64,000 nt of DNA from Bacteroidota bacterium (GTDB lineage Bacteria > Bacteroidota > Bacteroidia > B-17B0 > Aurantibacillaceae): NCBI GenBank assembly GCA_963169355.1, contig CAUJCR010000034.1:1-64000 (forward strand), given 5' to 3'. Positions 26,821 through 35,829 of this stretch are shown here, one piece after another. The position numbers were made by a program, and so were the translations under genes. The number at the start of each line of letters is the position of its first letter. Position 1 is the stretch's first letter. A model generated the notes under the pieces. The model was not told the origin of the DNA and ran no database searches. It was given only the letters and a program-made list of their open reading frames with translations.

Positions 26821-27429
26821 TTATTGTTTAGCAGCTTTTTTAATTGTTTTTCCAATTGTTTTCCCAGCCTTTGCATAGCACTCTGAAATACGAGTTGATG
26901 CATCAAAATCAAAACCAGAGAACTGAGAACCAGGAACGTTTTTCAAAACACCAACTGATAAAACTTTGGATGGATCAGCAGTTTCTACAATAGAAATCTC
27001 AAAATCGCAATAAGCGGGTTGTTTTGTTAAACCAATATTAAAACCAGGTTCTGTTTTAGTAGTATGTACAATTAATGTATATTTTGCACTAGCTTTATCT
27101 CTACCTCCAGCAATCACATCTCCAGCTTCTTTACTAAATAACTCTTCAAACTTTGGGAAGAATACACGCTCTCTATTTTCAACCCATGCTTTCGCCCACG
27201 AATCACCTTTTCCAGCCTCTTTCTTGTTGTAATCCTCTGTTTTTTCTTTCACATACTCCGCCTCGGCTTGTTTTCTACCAACGGTCATGTTGCTAAAATC
27301 GTACTTAATTAAAATTTCTTTTTGTCCTTTAAGGTAAGATAAATCTTTACCAGTAGTCCATTTTTGAGCATTAGCTGATACTGAAACTAATAAGCCAGCA
27401 GCTAAAATAAATTGTGTGATTTTTTTCAT
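26821..27429 (-). CDS. Secreted protein of unknown function
   Basis: The 202-residue product has a signal peptide (MKKITQFILAAGLLVSVSANAQ) and a basic C-terminus (GKTIGKTIKKAAKQ). The mature part is mixed alpha/beta: 'KDLSYLKGQKEILIKYDFS', 'WVENRERVFFPKFEELF', 'KYTLIVHTTKTEPGFNIGL' and 'CDFEISIVETADPSKVL'. The pattern, a periplasmic or outer-membrane-associated protein with a repeated 'conserved beta-strand plus TKTEPGF' core, is widespread in Bacteroidota as far as I recall, with no named function. It has no T9SS sorting domain. It is flanked by a terminator and appears monocistronic. Confidence 0.75.
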   Translation of the reverse strand: MKKITQFILAAGLLVSVSANAQKWTTGKDLSYLKGQKEILIKYDFSNMTVGRKQAEAEYVKEKTEDYNKKEAGKGDSWAKAWVENRERVFFPKFEELFSKEAGDVIAGGRDKASAKYTLIVHTTKTEPGFNIGLTKQPAYCDFEISIVETADPSKVLSVGVLKNVPGSQFSGFDFDASTRISECYAKAGKTIGKTIKKAAKQ

Positions 27430-27618
27430 AACATTAATATTTTAAAAACAAATTAACTCAAATTTACCTTAATAACCTATACCACCTATTGGGTATTTTT
27501 ACTGAATTTTGTCAGGTTATAATCAATAAAAAGGATTTTGTGTTAAATTAAGACAATAGAGGTTTTTGGGCAATTAAAGGTATTTTCGTAATATTACGGT
27601 CTTAAAAAAACAAATAAT

Positions 27619-28803
27619 ATGGCAACAGATAATTTTCAAGCTCACGATTATTATTTAATGGACGAGCTTTTAACCGATGAACACAAACTAATTAGAGATA
27701 CAGCTCGTGCTTGGGTAAAAAAAGAGGTTACACCTACAGTAGAAGATTTTGCTCAAAAAGCAGAATTTCCAAAACACTGGATTAAAGGCTTAGCTGAGAT
27801 TGGCGCTTTTGGGCCATATATTCCAACCGAATACGGTGGACCTGGGTTAGATCAAATATCTTATGGTATTTTAATGCAAGAAATTGAAAGAGGTGATAGC
27901 GGCTTACGCTCTACGGCATCTGTTCAAAGTTCCTTAGTCATGTATCCAATATATTCGTATGGTAGCGAAGAACAAAAAAGAAAATACTTACCAAAATTAG
28001 CAACTGGCGAATTGATGGGTTGTTTTGGTTTAACTGAGCCCGACCATGGGAGTAATCCTGGTGGTATGTTAACCAATTTTAAAGATGCAGGAGATGGAAA
28101 ACATGTGGTGCTAAATGGAGCTAAAATGTGGATAAGTAACGCCCCATTTGCTGACATTGCTGTAGTGTGGGCAAAAGATGAGGCTGGCGATATTAGAGGT
28201 TTAGTAGTAGAACGTGGCATGAAAGGTTTTACAACACCAGAAACTCACGGCAAATGGAGTTTACGTGCAAGTGCTACTGGCGAATTAGTTTTTGATAATG
28301 TTTTAGTACCTAAAGAAAATATCTTCCCAACCATTAAAGGACTAAAAGGACCATTAGGTTGTTTAAATAGCGCGCGTTATGGTATTGCTTGGGGTGTAAT
28401 TGGCGCTGCTATGGATTGTTATGATAGTGCATTACGTTATAGTAAAGAACGTATTCAATTTGGTAAACCAATTGGTGCATTTCAGTTAACCCAAAAAAAA
28501 TTAGCCGAAATGATTACTGAAATTACTAAAGCACAATTATTAACCTATCGTTTAGGTCAACTTAAAAATGAAAACCGTGCAACTCCTGCACAAATAAGTA
28601 TGGCTAAACGTAATAACGTTAATATGGCTCTTCAAATAGCTAGAGAGGCGCGACAAATACATGGTGGTATGGGTATTACAGGCGAATATCCTATTATGCG
28701 CCACATGATGAATTTAGAATCTGTTATTACGTACGAAGGTACGCACGACATCCATTTATTAATTACTGGAATGGATGTTACCGGATTTAACGCCTTTTCA
28801 TAA
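27619..28803 (+). CDS. Glutaryl-CoA dehydrogenase-type acyl-CoA dehydrogenase
   Basis: This FAD enzyme oxidises glutaryl-CoA (and decarboxylates it) in lysine and tryptophan breakdown. The 394-residue product matches the human enzyme along its whole length: 'SGLRSTASVQSSLVMYPI' contains the substrate-binding Arg, 'GCFGLTEPDHGSNPGGM' is the flavin site, 'LRASATGELVFDNVLVP' follows, and the catalytic Glu is E373 in 'YEGTHDIH'. Specificity for glutaryl-CoA is a homology inference. The saccharopine dehydrogenase-like gene at 34449 could belong to lysine metabolism too. It ends before a bidirectional terminator. Confidence 0.9.
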   Translation: MATDNFQAHDYYLMDELLTDEHKLIRDTARAWVKKEVTPTVEDFAQKAEFPKHWIKGLAEIGAFGPYIPTEYGGPGLDQISYGILMQEIERGDSGLRSTASVQSSLVMYPIYSYGSEEQKRKYLPKLATGELMGCFGLTEPDHGSNPGGMLTNFKDAGDGKHVVLNGAKMWISNAPFADIAVVWAKDEAGDIRGLVVERGMKGFTTPETHGKWSLRASATGELVFDNVLVPKENIFPTIKGLKGPLGCLNSARYGIAWGVIGAAMDCYDSALRYSKERIQFGKPIGAFQLTQKKLAEMITEITKAQLLTYRLGQLKNENRATPAQISMAKRNNVNMALQIAREARQIHGGMGITGEYPIMRHMMNLESVITYEGTHDIHLLITGMDVTGFNAFS

Positions 28804-28822
28804 CAGCTAACACAATATAATT

Positions 28823-28855
28823 AAAAAAGCTCAGTATAACAAACTGAGCTTTTTT
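28823..28855. terminator. Bidirectional terminator
   Basis: AAAAAAGCTCAG pairs with CTGAGCTTTTTT (12 bp, 9-base loop). It lies between convergent genes and is symmetrical, so it can end both transcripts. Confidence 0.9.
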
Positions 28856-28886
28856 AATTTACAACAATATCTTATACCGAATATAA

Positions 28887-31800
28887 CTATTGAATGAGCA
28901 ATTTAAATAATTGTGTTCCATCTTTAGTATTTACTTTCACATAATAAACACCTTTAGCAAATGATGACAGATTAACGTTTACTTGAGTAACATTTCTAAA
29001 ATTCTCATTACTTACTACCTGCCCCATGGTATTTGTAATTTCAATGTTCATTCTTTCCTCTAACTGAATTGAACTTACGGTAAATATTCCATTATTTGGA
29101 TTAGGATACATACTTAAATGCGAAGTACTTTGTTGTAACTCTTCAATTTTTGTAGAGAAAGAAACACAGGTTGTTTGCGTATCAACACATCCTTTAGCAT
29201 CTGTAATAAATACAGTATAACAACCCACAGCTAGGTTCCCAACAGTTGGTGTATTTGCAGCAACTGGTGTCCAAGAATAAGTATATGGACTTGTTCCACC
29301 CGATGCACTTGCCGAAACTGCACCATTTGTACAAGAACTACAAGATGCATTTGTACTTGAAGCAGTAGCCGATAATTGGGTAGGCTGTGTTAATGAAACA
29401 ACGGTTGAAGTACTACAGCCATTAGCACTTGTTACTTGCAAAGTATATGAACCAGCACATAATGCTGTACAACTTGCTGACGTACACACTACCGACGATT
29501 GTGATAATTGGTAAGTATATGGAGCTGTGGCACCTGAACCGCTTGAATTCAACACACCATTACATTGCCCAAAACAAGATGGATTTGTATTGGTGTATGA
29601 GATAACTGGATTAGCTTTAATAGAAACCGTAAATAATTTAGCAGAACTTACACAACCTGAACTTGTACCAGTAACTGTATAAGTAGTTGTTATTGTAGGG
29701 CTTAATACACTTGAGGTACCCGAACCACTTGGCAACCAAGTATAGGTAGATGCCCCTGACAATGTTTGTGTAGCTGATTGGCCTTTACATATAGATGTGT
29801 TGGTGAATGCCGTCGTAACGGTTGGTGTTGGAGTTACATTAATAGTGAAATTCTTAGCTGAACTTACACAACCACTGTTGGTTCCTGTAACTGTATATAC
29901 AGTAGTAGATGTTGGGCTTAACACACTTGAAGCACCAGAACCGCTTGGCAACCAAGTATAGGTAGATGCTCCTGTTAAGGTTTGAGTTTTAGATTGCCCT
30001 CTACAGATAGTAGTAGTTGTAAAGGCGGTTGTAACGGTTGGTGTAGGTGTTACATTAATAGTAAAGTTTTTAGCCGCACTCACACAAGCACCTGTAGCAC
30101 CTGTTACCGTATATACGGTAGTAGCTGTTGGGCTTAACACACTTGAAGCACCAGAACCACTTGGTAACCATGTGTAGGTTGAAGCACCTGATAAGGTTTG
30201 AGTTCTTGATTGTCCATTACAGATAGTTGTAGATGTAAAGGCGGTTGTAACAGTTGGTGTAGGCGTTACATTAATGGTAAACAAAGTAGGCGCACTCATA
30301 CAACCTCCACTTGTTCCAGTAACTGTATATACAGTTGTTGCAGTTGGGCTTAATACGCTCACAACCCCTGAACCAGATGGCAACCAGGTATATGTTGAAG
30401 CTCCCGATACGGTTTGAGTTTTAGATTGTCCTCTACAGATTGTTGTAGATGTAAATGCTGGTGTAACGGTTGGAGAGTTTGATATTGTAATCGTTTGTAC
30501 GGCAGTGTTAGTACCATTTGCATTGGCTACAGTTAACGAAATAGTTTTAACTCCCGTAGTTGAATAAGTAACAGATGTATTTTGTGAAGTAGAAGAACTA
30601 GGTGTTCCACCTGGCATACTCCACGACCAAGAAGTTGGATTACCATTAGATGCATCTGTTAATGTAATAGGTGTGTTTACACAAGCTGAAGCAACCGAAG
30701 AAATAGATGCAGTAGGCGCGCCTAATGTACAATTAGATGCGTTTAATGGTGTCATTAAAGGATTACCACAAGTGCCACCAGATTGAGCGTTTCTAACCAT
30801 AACTGCTAAACCACCATTTAAGTCATCAGCATTCAAATTTCTTTTTTGTTGCCCATTTGTTAACGAATAATGCATTAAATCACTCGAATTAATAACATGA
30901 CCTAATTGATGACCATGACCTAACTCATGAACAGTTACTGATTCAAAATCATACTGACTTAATGATGGTGCTGCTGGACCAAATTGCCATGATAAACTAC
31001 CAGGAGTATCATCAAACACAATATCCAACTCATCCACAAACCAATATAATGTTCCACTCATATCACAGCCTCCAAAATAACTTGTACATCTTCCTAAAAC
31101 TCCAGTAGGCAAACTTGAGCTAAAGGTTACAATATTTGTCCCATCTTGTGCTGCTGTATTAATAGTTGTTGTGGTAGATGCTACTGGCCAATTAATATAA
31201 GTAGCACAACGCCATGTTTGTAATGAACGTTCAAATGCTGCCTTTGCTGGCGCATTAGAATTAAAAGTCGTGTTATATGTCCAAGTATATCCACCTCCAC
31301 TTTGATTTATATGTTTTGTTGTATATACAATATTATCTGTGTAGGTAACACTTAAGTGAGCGTAAGGAATTGTTAATATAGAAGAACTACTAGAGCCATT
31401 TACACTAATTATACCTGTACCTGCACGTGTTGGTACCTCAACCTGTATTTGTGTATTTGTCCACGACACAATCTGACTGGCGATAGGAGACACTGTAGTT
31501 GCACCTCCATCATTAGCATTTTTAAAAGCAATTAAAGAAGCGTTAGGCGTTGAACCAAATCCACTACCATTAATGGTAAGTACCGAAAATGTACCTGCTG
31601 TAATTGTAGTAGGCGAAAAACTAGAAATTGCAGCAACAGCTTGAGTTGTATTTACATTTGGTAATGTTTGTAGAAAAGGGTTTATAGATTTCACAACCAA
31701 ATAAGGCTGACCAGTAAGCTGGGTAATTGTATTATACAAGGTTGTAGAGGCTTGTTGATAATTAAAAAAAGGCTCATGTGCTACGTCATTTACCACATCA

Positions 31801-32207
31801 TACCTAATAAAACCTTGTTCACTAGCGTAAGCCTCAAATACTTGTTTACCAAATTGCGAACTTAGATTTAGTTGATTTAATGTAAAAACCCCCACGTCAC
31901 CAATCTTTAGTTCTAAAGCTGGATGCACAACCTGTTTATCAAAACCTACAATCCCACCTTCTGTAATAACTTCGATATAAGCAGGTGCAGAATTTTTAAA
32001 ACTTTTATATACCTCAACTAGATTAGATGTATAAATCAAATCGTGGGAAGTATTCCAGAAGGCTTTTTGATTAACAACCTTACCTTCAATAATAGAACTA
32101 GATTGAGGGATCCTTTGCCCTAATCCAACTGGATACATGAGGCATTGAGCATTAAGTCCAACTGCAACAAAAAAACTGATTACAAAAAATAAATTTAATC
32201 TCTTCAT
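28887..32207 (-). CDS. Large secreted metzincin-type protease with IPT, PKD and SprB-like repeats and a T9SS type A domain
   Basis: The 1106-residue product has a signal peptide, an IPT/TIG-like domain ('ISSFSPTTITAGTFSVLTI', about 194-275), and a matrixin-like protease domain with 'HELGHGHQLGH' at 427-437 and a Met-turn 'LMHYS'. A PKD domain ('CVNTPITLTDASNGNPTSW') follows, then four tandem repeats of 72 residues ('ICRGQSKTQTLSGASTYTW' type), two SprB-like repeats ('NPSCFGQCNGVLNSSGSG', 'TNASCSSCTNGAVSASASGG') and a type A T9SS sorting domain ('LSMYPNPNNGIFTVS' onward). It should be an exported surface or secreted protease. Related 'GxSATLTASGATxYTW' modules occur in the 1692-residue protein downstream. 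Confidence 0.92.
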   Translation of the reverse strand: MKRLNLFFVISFFVAVGLNAQCLMYPVGLGQRIPQSSSIIEGKVVNQKAFWNTSHDLIYTSNLVEVYKSFKNSAPAYIEVITEGGIVGFDKQVVHPALELKIGDVGVFTLNQLNLSSQFGKQVFEAYASEQGFIRYDVVNDVAHEPFFNYQQASTTLYNTITQLTGQPYLVVKSINPFLQTLPNVNTTQAVAAISSFSPTTITAGTFSVLTINGSGFGSTPNASLIAFKNANDGGATTVSPIASQIVSWTNTQIQVEVPTRAGTGIISVNGSSSSSILTIPYAHLSVTYTDNIVYTTKHINQSGGGYTWTYNTTFNSNAPAKAAFERSLQTWRCATYINWPVASTTTTINTAAQDGTNIVTFSSSLPTGVLGRCTSYFGGCDMSGTLYWFVDELDIVFDDTPGSLSWQFGPAAPSLSQYDFESVTVHELGHGHQLGHVINSSDLMHYSLTNGQQKRNLNADDLNGGLAVMVRNAQSGGTCGNPLMTPLNASNCTLGAPTASISSVASACVNTPITLTDASNGNPTSWSWSMPGGTPSSSTSQNTSVTYSTTGVKTISLTVANANGTNTAVQTITISNSPTVTPAFTSTTICRGQSKTQTVSGASTYTWLPSGSGVVSVLSPTATTVYTVTGTSGGCMSAPTLFTINVTPTPTVTTAFTSTTICNGQSRTQTLSGASTYTWLPSGSGASSVLSPTATTVYTVTGATGACVSAAKNFTINVTPTPTVTTAFTTTTICRGQSKTQTLTGASTYTWLPSGSGASSVLSPTSTTVYTVTGTNSGCVSSAKNFTINVTPTPTVTTAFTNTSICKGQSATQTLSGASTYTWLPSGSGTSSVLSPTITTTYTVTGTSSGCVSSAKLFTVSIKANPVISYTNTNPSCFGQCNGVLNSSGSGATAPYTYQLSQSSVVCTSASCTALCAGSYTLQVTSANGCSTSTVVSLTQPTQLSATASSTNASCSSCTNGAVSASASGGTSPYTYSWTPVAANTPTVGNLAVGCYTVFITDAKGCVDTQTTCVSFSTKIEELQQSTSHLSMYPNPNNGIFTVSSIQLEERMNIEITNTMGQVVSNENFRNVTQVNVNLSSFAKGVYYVKVNTKDGTQLFKLLIQ
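29620..30480 (-). repeat. Four tandem 216-bp in-frame repeats
   Basis: The DNA coding for the 72-residue modules repeats with an exact 216-base period: the GGCAACCA landmark is at 29731 and again at 29947, with diverged copies 216 and 432 bases further on. The copies encode near-identical protein and probably undergo recombination or gene conversion. Confidence 0.85.
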
Positions 32208-32390
32208 AGGTTTAAAATTTTTGGTTAATTAAATATACAAAAACAAAATAATAAAATGGTGTTATCCAGATTTTCTCCCTCATTTTTAACATTTGGGGTA
32301 TTAAACAACACGTTGTTTATTTCTATTAGTTAGCGAGCAAAAAAATACGCACAAAAGAATTTAGATTTATAAAAATCAAAAATCAATTTT

Positions 32391-33740
32391 ATGGTAAGGA
32401 AAGCAGTATTAAAAGGAAAAGACAAAAAAATATTTGTACTTGATACTTCAGTGATTATCTACGATCATACCGCTATTAAAAATTTTCAGGAACATGATAT
32501 TGTTATTCCAATTACAGTATTAGAAGAACTTGATAATTTTAAAAAAGGAAACGATACCAAAAATTTTGCTGCTAGAGAATTTACCAGATACATTGATGAA
32601 ATGTCGGGTGATAACTTATTGCAGGAATGGACACCTATCAACGGAAAAACACATGGCTCCTTTAAAATAGAAATGCATGGCTCTTCAAAAATTGATGCAG
32701 AAAAAGTTTTTCAAGAACGCAAAGGCGATCATCGTATTTTAAATGCGGCTTTATATACGGCAGAGCAATATCCTAATAGAAGAGTAATTTTAGTAACTAA
32801 AGATATTAATCTTAGAATTAAGGCTAAATCTTTAAATCTTCATGCCGAAGATTATACAACTGGTAAAATTGTTGCCTTAGATGAACTTTACACAGGCAAC
32901 TCATTAGTTGATAAAGTAAATCCAAACACCATCAATCAAATTTACGAGAAAGGAAGTTGCTTGGCTAAAGATGTATTAAAAAAAGAAACGCCTTTATCAA
33001 ATCATTATTATATTTTAAAAAACGGAAACGCTTCGGTATTGGCTCGTTACGAGGAATCATCAAAATCACTAAAGCGTGTTACTAAAACTTCTTCGTATGG
33101 TATTATTCCTAAAAATGCCGAACAGTCTTTTGCATTAGATGCTATTATGAATCCAGATATTAAATTAGTAACCATACAAGGTGTTGCTGGAACTGGAAAA
33201 ACTTTATTATCATTAGCTGGCGCATTAGAACAAAGAAGAAACTATCATCAAATTTATATTGCTCGCCCCATTGTGCCTTTAAGCAATAAAGATATTGGTT
33301 ATCTTCCGGGCGATGTAAACTCAAAGCTAAATCCATATATGGAACCACTTTGGGATAACTTAAAATTTATTAAGAGTCAGTTTGGTGATAGAGATAAAGA
33401 ACTAAAAGCCATTAATGAAATGGTAGAAAACGAAAAAATAGTGATTTGTCCTTTAGCATTTATTAGAGGAAGAAGTTTAAGTAATATGTTTTTTATAGTT
33501 GATGAGGCGCAAAACTTAACACCTCACGAAGTAAAAACTATTATTACCCGTGCAGGCGAAGGCACTAAAATTATTTTTACAGGAGATATTTATCAAATTG
33601 ATACGCCATACTTAGATGCGCAATCAAACGGATTAAGTTATTTAATAGATAAAGTAAAAGGGCAACCATTGTATGCACACATTACCTTACAAAAAGGAGA
33701 ACGTAGTGAGTTAGCCAACTTAGCCAACGATTTGTTATAA
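32391..33740 (+). CDS. PIN domain-PhoH ATPase (PhoH2 type)
   Basis: The 449-residue product fuses an N-terminal PIN RNase domain ('KIFVLDTSVIIYDH', acidic residues also in 'VTKDINLRIKAK') to a C-terminal PhoH helicase-like ATPase. Walker A is 'GVAGTGKT' (264-271), Walker B 'FIVDEAQN' (368-375), and 'IIFTGDIYQID' follows. Proteins of this architecture act as RNA helicase-nucleases; the cellular target is not known. It stands alone on the plus strand. A separate short-PhoH protein is not in this window. Confidence 0.92.
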   Translation: MVRKAVLKGKDKKIFVLDTSVIIYDHTAIKNFQEHDIVIPITVLEELDNFKKGNDTKNFAAREFTRYIDEMSGDNLLQEWTPINGKTHGSFKIEMHGSSKIDAEKVFQERKGDHRILNAALYTAEQYPNRRVILVTKDINLRIKAKSLNLHAEDYTTGKIVALDELYTGNSLVDKVNPNTINQIYEKGSCLAKDVLKKETPLSNHYYILKNGNASVLARYEESSKSLKRVTKTSSYGIIPKNAEQSFALDAIMNPDIKLVTIQGVAGTGKTLLSLAGALEQRRNYHQIYIARPIVPLSNKDIGYLPGDVNSKLNPYMEPLWDNLKFIKSQFGDRDKELKAINEMVENEKIVICPLAFIRGRSLSNMFFIVDEAQNLTPHEVKTIITRAGEGTKIIFTGDIYQIDTPYLDAQSNGLSYLIDKVKGQPLYAHITLQKGERSELANLANDLL

Positions 33741-33899
33741 AATCTTCAAGGCTCTCGAACTCAATCTAGATGCGGCTTTTAGGAGTTAATTATTGCATAC
33801 ACAGGTATATTAGTAATTCATTTTTTTTGTATATTTATCCGTAAACAAACAGCTTGTGATAGTGATGATGAGTTTTTTCATGGGCTGGTGTTAGTAGTA

Positions 33900-34320
33900 A
33901 TGTTAGACGACAGAAAAAAACGATATATCAAAGAGAGATTCCGTCAATTTTATTGGACGGTATTTTTTTTACTATTCACATTGATAAATTCGACAGTTGC
34001 TCTCGGGCAAAAAGAAACGCAACCAGATAATTCAGATTTTGACAAGCAGAAATGGTTAACGAGTTCCGATTATCGATACGAAATAGTAAAGGATAAGAAG
34101 TTCCCAGCTTTGGAAAATTTGACGAAGAAGCAAATCATTAGACTTCTTGGAAAATCTAACTTTAAAAACAAGAAAGAACTTATATATTGCTTTGATATAC
34201 CAAAAGAAAAAAAAATGTAATTGTGAAGGTTCTTTAATAACAATTAATTTGAATAAAAAAATTCCATCCAAATTTCGTGTAACAATAATTTGGGCTGAAT
34301 CGAAAATTAAAACAGGCTGA
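33900..34320 (+). pseudogene. Small secreted protein gene with a frameshift in an A9 tract
   Basis: The intact frame from ATG 33900 (a GTG at 33888 is also in frame) has an N-terminal signal-anchor-like segment ('FYWTVFFLLFTLINSTVALG') and 'LTKKQIIRLLGKSNFKNKKELIYCFDI', then stops at TAA 34218 right behind nine A's (34207-34215). Moving forward by one base at the tract gives 34 further codons beginning 'CNCEGSLITINLNKK' up to TGA at 34318-34320. The join reads as one natural domain, which resembles short BamE-like periplasmic proteins only loosely. So this is either a pseudogene, a slippery phase-variable gene or a sequencing error. Its function is not known to me. Confidence 0.5.
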
Positions 34321-34448
34321 CAACAAAATGTTCAGTACTGTAAGACAAATAAACACTGCCGTCAACATATAGTGATTAAACAAAGCTTTGCTTCGCTCAA
34401 CTGAACAACTTTTTGGGACTTACAATAGGAAATATAATCAACTAGAAA

Positions 34449-35777
34449 TCAAGCTTCTGTTTCCTTAAACACAATGTTTAATGTTTCAAGTTCTTGTAAC
34501 ATGGGTTCATAAATTTCTTTTACAATAGGAATTTGAACGCCATATAATTTGAACTGACCAGTTAAAAAATTCTTAATGGTAATGGCTAAAGGTAAGCCAA
34601 CCGTTTTTGCCATAGCCGTATGCACTTCATCATCTCCAATTACTACTAACGAAGAGTTTAGTTGCTTTTTTGCGCCTTTTAATTCATACACAAATTGATG
34701 TTGCATTACAATCATGTCATTATCTCCTGGCTTTAACAACCATTTTTCTTCTAATAAATGTTGCAGTATCTCAGCAGGCGATGCTTCCACTAAGATAATG
34801 GGCTTATCCGAAAACAACTCTAAATATTCTAATTTATTCATTACCTCAGCATCTATTTCTGCGCCCATAAATGTTTTGAGTTTTTCTTTTACCGATTGCT
34901 TTCCGCTTGGTAAAAATGAGTTTAAAAGACTGGTATAAGTTAGTTGATTAGCTTGTTTAATTTTATAAGTATCGTCTGTTAACCCTAATTTAACAAACAC
35001 ATTCCAGGCTTTGCAATAACCCGGAAAACGCAGTGTGCCACGCAAAAGTGTTTCAATAGTTTGTAAGCCATATGGCTCTTTATAACTAATGCTATCACGA
35101 TTAGCATACGCATCAAAATCGCCATAACCATCTATTGATATAGTTTCTATTTGTGTATAAATACGATTATATGGTATAAATTTAAGTTGCGATTCCTCAA
35201 TAAATTGAGCAGTACCCTGCCCTGCTAAAATAACATTACGAGGATTCCAACTAAACTTATATCCCCACGGGTTATCATTACTTTCGGGCGCAACCAAGCC
35301 GCCACAAAAAGATTTAAAAGACGTAATTTTTCCTCCTTTAGCTTTTATCTCATCAATCACTTTCATAGCCGAAGCATGATCAATACCTGGGTCAAGACCA
35401 CACTCATTTAAAAGCAAAATATTTTTTTGTTTTGCTTCAGCATCTAATGCTTTCATATCAGCACTCACATAACTTGCCGTAGCTAAATGTTTACCAAATC
35501 GCACACAATCTTTAGCAACATCTACATGCATAAAAGCAGGTAACATCGATACCACAAAATCTGCTTTTTGAATTAAGGTTTCTCGTAAACTCACATTGTG
35601 TACATCAAATTCAACCGCTTCGGCAATAGCTTGATGAGCATTAATTTTAGCCTCTACAGCTTTTTTATTGGCATCAGCAATGGTAATATGCCATTGATAT
35701 TGGGCAGCATGTTGTAATAAGTAATTTATTAAACTGGACGATGAGCGACCTGCTCCTATTATTAATATTCTTGTCAT
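34449..35777 (-). CDS. Saccharopine dehydrogenase family oxidoreductase
   Basis: The NAD(P)-binding motif is 'ILIIGAGRSSSSLINYLL' at the N-terminus. 'LLLNECGLDPGIDHASAMKVID' and 'SFKSFCGGLVAPESNDNPWGYKFSW' are typical of the yeast Lys9-like saccharopine reductases, and the C-terminal part has 'GLPLAITIKNFLTG'. The total is about 442 residues. In the pathway, such enzymes form or split saccharopine during lysine turnover, which fits the glutaryl-CoA dehydrogenase nearby, but the reaction here is inferred. I start at ATG 35777 (MTRILIIGAG). The longer frame begins at a TTG inside the -7 box of its own promoter. Confidence 0.87.
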   Translation of the reverse strand: MTRILIIGAGRSSSSLINYLLQHAAQYQWHITIADANKKAVEAKINAHQAIAEAVEFDVHNVSLRETLIQKADFVVSMLPAFMHVDVAKDCVRFGKHLATASYVSADMKALDAEAKQKNILLLNECGLDPGIDHASAMKVIDEIKAKGGKITSFKSFCGGLVAPESNDNPWGYKFSWNPRNVILAGQGTAQFIEESQLKFIPYNRIYTQIETISIDGYGDFDAYANRDSISYKEPYGLQTIETLLRGTLRFPGYCKAWNVFVKLGLTDDTYKIKQANQLTYTSLLNSFLPSGKQSVKEKLKTFMGAEIDAEVMNKLEYLELFSDKPIILVEASPAEILQHLLEEKWLLKPGDNDMIVMQHQFVYELKGAKKQLNSSLVVIGDDEVHTAMAKTVGLPLAITIKNFLTGQFKLYGVQIPIVKEIYEPMLQELETLNIVFKETEA

Positions 35778-35792
35778 AATCTTAATTGTACA

Positions 35793-35800
35793 CAAAAATA
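35793..35800 (-). promoter_or_regulatory. -7 box TATTTTTG of the saccharopine dehydrogenase-like gene
   Basis: TATTTTTG on the minus strand lies 15 bases before the ATG at 35777. It overlaps the region used by the divergent promoter of the DUF4476 gene. Confidence 0.55.
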
Positions 35801-35804
35801 ACCT

Positions 35805-35812
35805 TAAATTTG
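35805..35812 (+). promoter_or_regulatory. -7 box TAAATTTG of the DUF4476 gene
   Basis: TAAATTTG lies 17 bases before the ATG at 35830, with a TTG at 35786-35788 sixteen bases further upstream. The two divergent boxes are only a few bases apart, so the promoters may compete. Confidence 0.5.
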
Positions 35813-35829
35813 TTATTTAAACAGAATAA

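Noticed and set aside
29620-30480. Regularly spaced repeats, considered as a CRISPR array
   Set aside because: The period is 216 bases with no short direct repeats or unique spacers, and the copies are in-frame coding modules of the T9SS protease.
34321-34448. Gap between the frameshifted gene and the saccharopine dehydrogenase-like gene
   Set aside because: I looked for a further reading frame or hairpin after the TGA at 34320 and found nothing convincing.
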